From: Mucilaginibacter inviolabilis
Lineage (GTDB): Bacteria; Bacteroidota; Bacteroidia; Sphingobacteriales; Sphingobacteriaceae
Direction of reading: 5' to 3'
Length of the DNA stretch: 64,000 nt
Assembly (NCBI RefSeq): GCF_011089895.1
Contig: NZ_JAANAT010000001.1
Span: forward strand, 2,790,001-2,854,000
The notes under the pieces are model-generated. The model saw only the letters and a list, made by a program, of their open reading frames with translations. It was not told the DNA's origin and made no database searches. Below are positions 27,787 through 35,000 of this stretch, one piece after another (the first letter of the stretch is position 1; every line of letters begins with the position of its first letter). Both the position numbers and the translations under genes were made by a program.

Positions 27787-29124
27787 ATGAGCATTACGCC
27801 CAAACTGACCCGCTTTGATCTTTCCATGATCGTTATCAGTCTGGTGATAGGGATGGGAATTTTTGCAACACCCGGTGAAGTAGCTACCAGCTCAAGTAAC
27901 CCTTTCCTTTATTTTGGAGCTTGGTTTTTTGGAGGTGCTGTTAGTTTATGTGGGGCTCTTACTTTTGCAGAAATAGGGGCGCGTTATCCAACTACAGGCG
28001 GATTTTATAAAGTTTTTTCCTATTGTTTTCACCCTGCATTCGCTTTCATGATTAATTGGATATTAGTGATCAGTAATGCCGCTTCGGTGGCTGCTGTGGC
28101 GCTCATAGGTGCTGAGTATATTAATCCTATAATTATGCCTGCAAACCTGCAGAATGATTTGGGCATTAAGATCATGACTATCACATCCGTACTTATTTTG
28201 TATATTATTAACTTTTTAGGTATTAAAATGAGTGCGAGAACCCAAAATGCGCTTACCATTTTTAAAATAAGCATGATCCTTATCCTTTGCACGGCTGTTT
28301 TTAAAAGTCATATAACACCTGGCACCTATAGAATTATTGTACCACCTGGTAATAATAAATATAATTTGAGTGCGTTTGGGATAAGTTTGGTTGCCGTATT
28401 TTTCACTTATGGCGGTTATCAGCAAACTATTAACTTTGGAGGCGACATCATTAATGCCAAGACAAACATCCCTAAAGCTATTTTTACAGGGATGATAACA
28501 GTTATATTCCTATACCTGCTTATTAACTTTGCTTATTATTCGGTTTTGGGTATCAAAGGCCTGCAGCATAAAACAGCCCTGGCTGCCACCCTGGCTGGTG
28601 CCATTTTTGGAGCAGTTGGCTACAAGATCATCTCATTGTTGATGTTTGTTTCTGTACTAGCTTTTATCAACGTTAATATCATGGCCAATCCAAGGGTATA
28701 TTATGCTATGGCCGAGGATGGAATCTTACCCAACCGTTTTAAGCGTGTTAACCAAAAAACTCAGGTACAGGAGTTTGGCTTGAGCTTTTTTGTGACCGCA
28801 GTGCTCCTTATCTTGTTTTTTATCAGCTCGTTTCAAAAAATGCTCACCTATGTTATGTTTTTTGATACTATAGGGCTTTCCACAGCAGCAGTTACTATTT
28901 TCATTTTAAGAAAAAAAACCAAACACCTTGATGGATCCGGTATTTATACCATGAAATGGTACCCTGTTATCCCCATTATTTTTATTGTTGCCTACTGGTT
29001 TGTTACCATAAGCATCTTTATTGAAAATCCATTGGCTGCGTTGATATGCCTTTGTGCGTTTGTTGCCGGTCTCATCATATATTTTATTACTAAAAACAGC
29101 CAGAACACTATTATAATACCTTAA
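27787..29124 (+). CDS. APC-family amino acid permease
   Basis: A 445-residue inner-membrane transporter with about twelve hydrophobic segments. The start (L-T-R-F-D-L-S-M-I-V-I-S-L-V-I-G-M-G-I-F-A-T-P-G) is the typical TM1 of the amino acid-polyamine-organocation superfamily, with the G-x-G-I-F substrate loop. F-A-E-I-G-A-R-Y-P-T-T-G-G is the TM2/3 motif. The PLP enzyme starts 2 nt after its stop, so the two are an operon. The substrate may be an amino acid used by that enzyme; that is inference. It is divergent from the LacI gene. Confidence 0.9.
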   Translation: MSITPKLTRFDLSMIVISLVIGMGIFATPGEVATSSSNPFLYFGAWFFGGAVSLCGALTFAEIGARYPTTGGFYKVFSYCFHPAFAFMINWILVISNAASVAAVALIGAEYINPIIMPANLQNDLGIKIMTITSVLILYIINFLGIKMSARTQNALTIFKISMILILCTAVFKSHITPGTYRIIVPPGNNKYNLSAFGISLVAVFFTYGGYQQTINFGGDIINAKTNIPKAIFTGMITVIFLYLLINFAYYSVLGIKGLQHKTALAATLAGAIFGAVGYKIISLLMFVSVLAFINVNIMANPRVYYAMAEDGILPNRFKRVNQKTQVQEFGLSFFVTAVLLILFFISSFQKMLTYVMFFDTIGLSTAAVTIFILRKKTKHLDGSGIYTMKWYPVIPIIFIVAYWFVTISIFIENPLAALICLCAFVAGLIIYFITKNSQNTIIIP

Positions 29125-29126
29125 CT

Positions 29127-30287
29127 ATGGAGCTTTCATTTATATTAAATGAATTGGGAGAAGAAAGAGAAAATTACTTCAACGCGGTTTCGCCCCCCAT
29201 CATACAATCAAGCAATTTCACATTTAATACGGTAACAGGTCTCAGACAGGCTATGGCCGATGAATTTGATACCAATTTGTACTCCAGAGGACAAAATCCA
29301 ACGTTGAGTATATTAAGAAAAAAACTGGCCGCTCTTGACGGAGCGGATGATGCTTTGGTATTTAGCAGTGGTATTGGGGCCATCAGTGTCCCCTTACTTG
29401 CATTGCTAAAATCCGGTGATCATGTTGTTGCAGTCGAAAATCCTTACAGCTGGACCATAAAACTTTTCAAAGAGTTTTTACCCAAATTTGGTATAAACAC
29501 CACTTTTATTGATGGCTCTGTTTATGACAATTTTGAAACTGCCGTTACCCCCGAAACTCGATTAATTTTTCTGGAAAGCCCTAATACTTTTAGTTACGAG
29601 CTACAGGACATTAAAAGGATTGCGCAATTTGCCAGATCACGTGGTATTGTGACGATGATTGATAACAGTTATTGCAGCCCTATATACCAGCAACCTATTG
29701 GTATGGGTGTCGATCTGGTAGCGCAATCGGCCACCAAATATATCGGAGGGCACTCAGATGTAGTAGCCGGCGTACTTACCGGCAACAAAGAATTGATCAG
29801 GCAGATATTTGATCATGAATTTATGAACCTGGGGCCTGCTATTTCACCACATTCTGCATGGCTGTTGCTAAGAGGCTTAAGAACCTTGCCATTACGTTTG
29901 CAACGCAGTTTTGAAAGTACCGGAGTTATTACCAAATGGCTGCAAGAGCATGAGCATATACAACAAGTGATATGGCCTTTTAGTGAGGGTTTTAAACAAA
30001 CACAATTGGCACATGAACAGATGCAAGGTTGCGGCGGATTATTTAGCTTCAGTTTAAAAAAATCTTCTTTTAAAAAAATCGAAGCATTTTGTAATAACCT
30101 GCAACATATATTATTGGCTGTTTCCTGGGGTGGGCACGAAAGTTTAATACTACCATCAATCGCCTCCATTCCGGAGCAGGAATACAATGCAACAGATGAA
30201 CGCCTTCAATTGATCAGGATGTATGTTGGTTTAGAAGATACCGGGTATCTGATTCAAGATCTTGAACAGGCATTGGCTAAAATTTAG
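29127..30287 (+). CDS. Cys/Met-metabolism PLP-dependent enzyme
   Basis: A 386-residue cytosolic enzyme of the trans-sulfuration group (cystathionine gamma-synthase, gamma-lyase or beta-lyase type). The PLP-binding lysine is K204 in S-A-T-K-Y-I-G-G-H-S-D-V. Other features are Y-S-R-G-Q-N-P-T near the start, S-S-G-I-G-A-I-S in the cofactor-phosphate region, and E-S-P-N-T in mid-domain. The motifs cannot tell lyase from synthase. Its partner is an APC permease, so catabolism of an imported sulfur amino acid is likely. Confidence 0.88.
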   Translation: MELSFILNELGEERENYFNAVSPPIIQSSNFTFNTVTGLRQAMADEFDTNLYSRGQNPTLSILRKKLAALDGADDALVFSSGIGAISVPLLALLKSGDHVVAVENPYSWTIKLFKEFLPKFGINTTFIDGSVYDNFETAVTPETRLIFLESPNTFSYELQDIKRIAQFARSRGIVTMIDNSYCSPIYQQPIGMGVDLVAQSATKYIGGHSDVVAGVLTGNKELIRQIFDHEFMNLGPAISPHSAWLLLRGLRTLPLRLQRSFESTGVITKWLQEHEHIQQVIWPFSEGFKQTQLAHEQMQGCGGLFSFSLKKSSFKKIEAFCNNLQHILLAVSWGGHESLILPSIASIPEQEYNATDERLQLIRMYVGLEDTGYLIQDLEQALAKI

Positions 30288-30315
30288 TAATTGCTACAGG
30301 CGTTCTGAAATTATA

Positions 30316-31092
30316 TCAGCTTGCCAAATCATGCCGTAAAAAGGCTTCCCATGTTACACGACCATAGCTGTTATTAGGCCAGATATTATTTTCGGAACGA
30401 TAACGATCATATTCTTCGCTCTGAAGCGGTCGTACCTTTAATTCGTCTTTACGGCTGAGTACATGGAGATATGTCTTTGCCATTTCTTCAAATTTAAGCA
30501 GTTCCGGTCCGCCCACTCCACGCACCAATCCTACTGGTTCCCTTTGTGCTAAATCGACCAGCAAGGTCGCGGCCTCCTTTACCTCTATAGATTGAAAATG
30601 CATACCATCGGGAATGGCCAGTGTACCATTTTTTTTATCAAATGCTTTTAAAATAGAAAGCACGTAATTATGAAACTGGGTAGTACGCAAAACTGAAAAT
30701 GGAATCCCGCTGGCCGCTATCATTTGTTCAACCCTTATCTTAGTTTGATAATAGGCATAATTACTTTTATCAACGTTAATGATAGAGATATAAACAAAAT
30801 GCAAGGTTTTCTCCCGGTCTATGGCGTTCAATAAATTTTGCGTCCCTTTAATGTCAACACTTTGCGTATCTTTAGGATTACTTGCACAGTGGATAATAAT
30901 ATCCGCATCCTGTGTGGCATCCTGCAAACCTTTATCTGATGCCAGATCGCCCTTTACCAATTGCACACCAGCGGGGACGGTAGCATTCTTCTTTGAACTT
31001 AACACAGTAACTCCATAATTAATGGATAATAACTGATTTACAACTTCTTTTCCCAGCAGGCCTGTACCTCCCGTCACTAATACGTTCTTCAT
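30316..31092 (-). CDS. NmrA-like/SDR NAD(P)-binding protein
   Basis: A 258-residue Rossmann-fold protein. V-T-G-G-T-G-L-L-G-K is the dinucleotide-binding loop. A-Y-Y-Q-T-K keeps the Y-x3-K spacing of extended SDRs, and the C-terminal half is of the NmrA/atypical SDR kind (F-S-V-L-R-T-T-Q-F-H). Such proteins act as oxidoreductases or redox sensors; no substrate is proposed. It converges on the PLP gene and is followed by a 28-bp gap. Confidence 0.85.
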   Translation of the reverse strand: MKNVLVTGGTGLLGKEVVNQLLSINYGVTVLSSKKNATVPAGVQLVKGDLASDKGLQDATQDADIIIHCASNPKDTQSVDIKGTQNLLNAIDREKTLHFVYISIINVDKSNYAYYQTKIRVEQMIAASGIPFSVLRTTQFHNYVLSILKAFDKKNGTLAIPDGMHFQSIEVKEAATLLVDLAQREPVGLVRGVGGPELLKFEEMAKTYLHVLSRKDELKVRPLQSEEYDRYRSENNIWPNNSYGRVTWEAFLRHDLAS

Positions 31093-31145
31093 CTGTTAAG
31101 CTTTTGTAATAAATAATTAATAAGGTGTAGGTTCGATGAATTATT

Positions 31146-31514
31146 TTAATTTTTATTTGATAGTTCTAAAACCGGTCGCGGATCAAATATTACTCTAAAA
31201 GAGCTTATTTTACCATCTTTAACCTGATACCACCCACAACCGAATATGGTGACGCGCCCCATATCAATATCATAAAACAAACACACATCATCTCCTTCGG
31301 CCACGGTATTTTTTAAATCGTATTTAAATTTCATCTTCTCCATATCGTTCATATAGGCCTCTGCCCCATCACGTGCACCCAATACTCCTTTAAAAGTCAT
31401 ATCCGTTGCTAAATATTTCCTGGCCGATGTAAAATCTTCCTTATTCATGGCATCTATAAAGGCCAATACTACTTCTTTAGCATTTTTAGTTAATTCGACG
31501 GTATCGTTTTTCAT
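31146..31514 (-). CDS. NTF2-like (SnoaL-type) protein
   Basis: A 122-residue protein with the NTF2-like pattern: an N-terminal helix (V-V-L-A-F-I-D-A-M-N-K-E-D-F-T-S-A-R-K-Y) and strands ending W-Y-Q-V-K-D-G-K-I-S-S-F-R-V-I-F-D-P-R. I chose the ATG at 31514; the ATG at 31535 adds seven residues. Its function is unknown. It is 53 nt upstream of the SDR gene on the same strand, so the two may be co-transcribed. Confidence 0.7.
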   Translation of the reverse strand: MKNDTVELTKNAKEVVLAFIDAMNKEDFTSARKYLATDMTFKGVLGARDGAEAYMNDMEKMKFKYDLKNTVAEGDDVCLFYDIDMGRVTIFGCGWYQVKDGKISSFRVIFDPRPVLELSNKN

Positions 31515-31730
31515 ATTATTATTCAGGCAAATCATTATTATATAATAATAAATAAAATAGCCTTAATGTTTCATAAAAAAACAAATAGGAGGTGCTCCTG
31601 TGGTGAGAATGTTTTAGAATGAGCTAAAGAGCCCGATAAACACGCAGCAATAAAATTAAATAGACCTTAGCAGCGGATAGATAATACACAAAATATCATC
31701 TTATTAATCAAGAATGAATGACAGGCTCTT

Positions 31731-32195
31731 TTATTTTTTCTGAATAATAGCCGTAGCTTCTATCTCAACCAAAATATCATCTCTGAAAAGCTTACTGACC
31801 TGCACCAATGTGCTTGCTGGTGGATGAACTGTATTTACAAATTTATCCCTGATTCCGCGGAGAACCTGTACCTGCGAAACATCGGTCATATAATAATTAA
31901 GTTTTACAACGTCATTCATATTACCGCCTGCCGCTTCCACTATATTTTTGATATTGGTGAATACCTGTTGAATTTGAGCAGAGATATCATCCTTACCTAC
32001 CAGATGGCCATCCTTATCCAGAGCAACCTGCCCGGATAGGATAAGCATGGTGTTTTTGCCCAGATCAATAGTAACAGCTTGTGAGTATCCTTTAGATGTA
32101 CTCACAGATGAGGGGTTTATAAACGATATATTGCTGTTTTGTGCAAAACTTACAGAGGATATAAATAGCAGAAAGAGATAAAGATGTTTTTTCAT
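31731..32195 (-). CDS. RidA-family protein with signal peptide
   Basis: A 154-residue protein. The start MKKHLYLFLLFISSVSFAQ is a clear signal peptide, and the mature region is a RidA/YjgF fold (L-I-L-S-G-Q-V-A-L-D, Q-V-F-T-N-I-K-N-I-V-E-A-A-G-G, P-A-S-T-L-V-Q-V). I chose the ATG at 32195; the longer ORF begins at 32225 and would place residues ahead of the signal. Classic RidA detoxifies enamine intermediates in the cytoplasm, so an exported copy is unusual. It is followed upstream by the M28 peptidase. Confidence 0.85.
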   Translation of the reverse strand: MKKHLYLFLLFISSVSFAQNSNISFINPSSVSTSKGYSQAVTIDLGKNTMLILSGQVALDKDGHLVGKDDISAQIQQVFTNIKNIVEAAGGNMNDVVKLNYYMTDVSQVQVLRGIRDKFVNTVHPPASTLVQVSKLFRDDILVEIEATAIIQKK

Positions 32196-32238
32196 TGGGA
32201 GATTTTGTTCAATGTTTTTTAGCAACCGAGTTTAGAAA

Positions 32239-32276
32239 ACCGGTTGGCATCTCATGTATTGAGGGCGCCAACCGGT
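32239..32276 (-). terminator. Hairpin between M28 peptidase and RidA-like gene
   Basis: Ten perfect pairs (ACCGGTTGGC/GCCAACCGGT) around an 18-nt loop, 17 nt after the M28 stop. The T-run on the minus strand is short (TTTCTAAA), so it may be a weak terminator. Confidence 0.55.
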
Positions 32277-32292
32277 CATTATTATTTCAGGC

Positions 32293-33855
32293 TTACTTAT
32301 CTAATCCGCCCCGGCGGGTAGCTTTAACCTGTACGGGCCATTTAATGCCTTCTGTTTTTGTTGTAGAGGTTTTAGCCGGATCTTCACTAGCCATGTAGGC
32401 CATAATAGCGGCCAGAATAGCATTGTTTTTCAAGTCGTCAAATACTACTTTGTCATAGGTATCGCGGTTGGTGTGCCAGGTGTATGAACCGTACGACCAG
32501 TTTAGTGAACTCAGTGAAAACCCAGGCGCACCAACGGCCACAAACGAAGCAAAATCAGATCCGCCGCCTCCGGGTTGACCAGGGAAGTTGGTTTTGATAC
32601 GGTTTTTAATAGTATCAGGTACGGCTTCCAGCCAACGGCTTAAATAATCCTTAGCATCGGCAAAACCTTGTCCTGATAGATTTACGACCCTTCCGGTACC
32701 ATTATCCTGGTTAAACAGGGCCTGTAAATTCTGCACAATTTCGGGATGATCCTCCACAAAAGCACGTGAACCGTTCAGGCCTTCCTCTTCGCTGCCCCAA
32801 TGGCCAACCAGTATGGTACGTTTGGGGTGAGGATAATATTTTTTCAGCAGTCGCATGGCCTCCATCATAGTAAGCGTTCCGGTACCATTATCTGTGGCGC
32901 CGGTGCCACCATCCCAGGAATCAAAATGGGCAGATAGCATTACATATTCATTAGGCTTTTCGGTACCTTTTATCTCAGCAATAGTATTAAAAGTAGGTAC
33001 TACACCTAGTTCCTTTGATTCGGTATGCATGCTGATCACCGGTTTACCACCCGATTCACTTAACCGGTACAACATACCATAATCTTCCAGCGCGATATCA
33101 ACCGTAGGTACTATTTTGGTATAAGCGCCAAATATTTTATCAACCCCAAAACCAGCTGACCAGTTATTGGTCAATATACCTACAGCACCCGCTTTTTCAA
33201 GTGCTACAGGAAGCGTACGGGTAGTATACCCCGTTTTGCTGATGCGTTTGCGCCAGGCATCAGTCATCGCTGTACGCTCGGCTTTCATCTTTTCAAATGA
33301 TTCTTTAAGGGCAAATTCCTGCCAGTTATAATCGGGCCTGCCGGTTGGCTGGCACATGGATATCATTACAAATTTACCTTTCACATTAGGCAGCCATTGC
33401 TGAAAAGCTACAGAATCGGCCAGGTCTGGAAGAATAATAACTTCGGCACTTACCGTTTTTTTACCCATGCCCGGGCTCCAGGCCAGTTGGGTGCCTTCCA
33501 ATGATTTTACACGCGGCGACACCATATCAATGTGCGATATACCCCGCTCCCATCCGCGCCATTCGCCCCATTTTTCGTTATGGGCATCTATGTTCCAGCT
33601 TTTGTATTTGGCTATAGCCCAGTCATTGGCCTGCTTCATTTGGGGCGTGCCCACCAAACGGGGACCAATGCCATCAAAAAGCTCATGGGCCAGTTTTTCA
33701 AGCTGCGAGTTATTGGTTTCTTCCTGCATGATGTTGTCAATGACCGCTTTGCTGGATTGTGCCTGGCTAATACCGCTGCAGAGCAGGGCAGCTGCCATTA
33801 ATGGAACGGCTTTACGCCAGCAATTGGTGAGTAGATTAAGATCGGTTGTTTTCAT
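32293..33855 (-). CDS. Secreted M28-family metallopeptidase
   Basis: A 520-residue exported peptidase. The signal region is around A-A-L-L-C-S-G-I-S-Q-A-Q. A protease-associated-like insert lies near residues 130-260. The M28 catalytic domain starts after residue ~290, with H310-F-D312 (S-A-H-F-D-S-W), D in A-T-D-N-G-T-G, E-E in G-S-E-E-E-G-L-N-G, and H in S-Y-T-W-H-T-N-R-D as zinc ligands and catalytic residues. It would release amino acids from peptides outside the cytoplasm. Its promoter region is shared with the RRM gene and contains palindromic repeats. Confidence 0.9.
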   Translation of the reverse strand: MKTTDLNLLTNCWRKAVPLMAAALLCSGISQAQSSKAVIDNIMQEETNNSQLEKLAHELFDGIGPRLVGTPQMKQANDWAIAKYKSWNIDAHNEKWGEWRGWERGISHIDMVSPRVKSLEGTQLAWSPGMGKKTVSAEVIILPDLADSVAFQQWLPNVKGKFVMISMCQPTGRPDYNWQEFALKESFEKMKAERTAMTDAWRKRISKTGYTTRTLPVALEKAGAVGILTNNWSAGFGVDKIFGAYTKIVPTVDIALEDYGMLYRLSESGGKPVISMHTESKELGVVPTFNTIAEIKGTEKPNEYVMLSAHFDSWDGGTGATDNGTGTLTMMEAMRLLKKYYPHPKRTILVGHWGSEEEGLNGSRAFVEDHPEIVQNLQALFNQDNGTGRVVNLSGQGFADAKDYLSRWLEAVPDTIKNRIKTNFPGQPGGGGSDFASFVAVGAPGFSLSSLNWSYGSYTWHTNRDTYDKVVFDDLKNNAILAAIMAYMASEDPAKTSTTKTEGIKWPVQVKATRRGGLDK

Positions 33856-33902
33856 GAACCTAATTTATAAAAATTGGATGGCCATTTATAATTTTGTTCC
33901 AT

Positions 33903-34011
33903 AAAGTGGGTTTACATGGGTTTACACTTTTTAGGGTTAACACAAGTTTATTTATTTGATAATCAATTAATTATAATATTTTTCCCGCAAAAAGTGTAAA
34001 CCCACTTTTTT
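33903..34011. repeat. GTTTACAC-type palindromic element, copy upstream of M28/RRM
   Basis: The arms AAGTGGGTTTAC...ACTTTTT and AAAAAGTGTAAACCCACTTT flank an AT-rich centre with TTGATAATCAATTAATTA. Its reverse complement matches 12283-12395 closely. It sits in the divergent promoter region of two genes. Confidence 0.8.
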
Positions 34012-34021
34012 GTCAAGTTTA

Positions 34022-34129
34022 TAGTCCCTGCGTCCCCTCAGGGTCTCCTGAAAGGGACCCTGAGATTCCCTCTAACTCGACTCTATACCTCAGGGTCCTC
34101 TTCGAGAGACCCTGAAGGGACTGCAGGGG
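34022..34129. repeat. Nested palindromic repeat (TCAGGGTC hairpins)
   Basis: Two hairpins (TCAGGGTC...GACCCTGA at 34038-34063 and 34090-34115) lie inside an outer inverted pair AGTCCCTG/CAGGGACT. There is no coding potential beyond a chance minus-strand frame. It follows directly on the GTTTACAC-type element. Confidence 0.65.
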
Positions 34130-34260
34130 AAATCTTCCTCTCGCATTCAATTCATAAGCTTTTTGATTAAAAATTAACTTCTGAGCAAACAATTTGTGGC
34201 ATTTCATACTTTTTAGTCCGGATAACTTATATTTGTTAATTCCAAACATCAAAATTTACC

Positions 34261-34629
34261 ATGAAATTATTTGTCGGCGGCTTTCCTCTTGATATTGCAG
34301 AAATTGAATTAGTTAAAATATTCAATTCCTATGGCACTGTTAATACTATCAAGATAGTACGGGATAAAAAGACCCGTAAATGCAAAGGATATGCCTTCCT
34401 GGAAATGACCGACCAGGCTGGTGCCGACCGCGCTATTGAAGGACTTGACGGCACCCCCATGGGCGACCGCGTGCTCAGCGTAAAACAAGCTGCTGATAAA
34501 CCCGCAGCCAAACCACCAGTGCAGCAACGCAGCTTTCGCCCGCAACATAGCAATTATATCAAAACAGACCGGAATAGTTCAGGAAGCACTGCCGGTGGCA
34601 CTACGGTAAAAAAACGTCCGAGGATATAG
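34261..34629 (+). CDS. Single-RRM RNA-binding protein
   Basis: A 122-residue protein with one RNA-recognition motif. RNP2 is L-F-V-G-G-F at residues 3-8 and RNP1 K-G-Y-A-F-L-E at residues 42-48. A low-complexity basic C-tail (K-P-A-A-K-P-P-V-Q-Q-R, ending K-K-R-P-R-I) follows. In Bacteroidota such proteins substitute in part for Hfq-like regulators, and members have been linked to control of polysaccharide-utilisation genes. It is divergent from the M28 gene. Confidence 0.93.
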   Translation: MKLFVGGFPLDIAEIELVKIFNSYGTVNTIKIVRDKKTRKCKGYAFLEMTDQAGADRAIEGLDGTPMGDRVLSVKQAADKPAAKPPVQQRSFRPQHSNYIKTDRNSSGSTAGGTTVKKRPRI

Positions 34630-34669
34630 GGTAATTGCCTATTAAACGATTTTTATTCAAAAAAAGGAT

Positions 34670-34975
34670 GTCATGCTGAACCCGTCGAAGCATGGTGGAC
34701 AGGCCTCTCCGCGCGCCCTTCGACAAGCTCAGGGTGACAAGCCTTTACCTCTCGTCAATGTTGGTGTTGTCACCAACATTCTACTGCCTAGTCGATGATA
34801 ATAAGTTGTTGGTGACAACATCAACAAGGGTGCGAACGACATTGGAGCCAAGGCCTTGTGCGATTCCTTCCCTCGGGAAGGGGAGGAAGGGGTTTCATCG
34901 CTTATCAATTCTGTCGCTTGTATAAACCCCTCCCTGCCATTACACCTACCCTACGCGCCCCTCCCGTGGGGAGGG
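34670..34975. repeat. Cluster of three palindromic repeats downstream of the RRM gene
   Basis: Three elements fill the 34630-35000 gap. GTCATGCTGAACCCGTCGAAG...CTTCGACAAGCTCAGGGTGAC spans 34670-34738 and is inverted relative to 44229-44292. A TGTTGGTG(T)TGTCACCAACA pair spans 34759-34827. An imperfect CCTTCCCTCGGGAAGGGGAGG/CCCCTCCCGTGGGGAGGG pair spans 34866-34978. No gene is present. Confidence 0.65.
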
Positions 34976-35000
34976 AACTGAAAAAGACTTCCCCAGACCT

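Noticed and set aside
29127..30287. A SAM-type riboswitch controlling the permease/PLP operon
   Set aside because: The 280-bp upstream gap shows no conserved SAM-riboswitch core or terminator structure.
34019..34252. A 77-codon minus-strand ORF upstream of the RRM gene
   Set aside because: Most of it is the palindromic repeat at 34022-34129; composition is unlike a protein.
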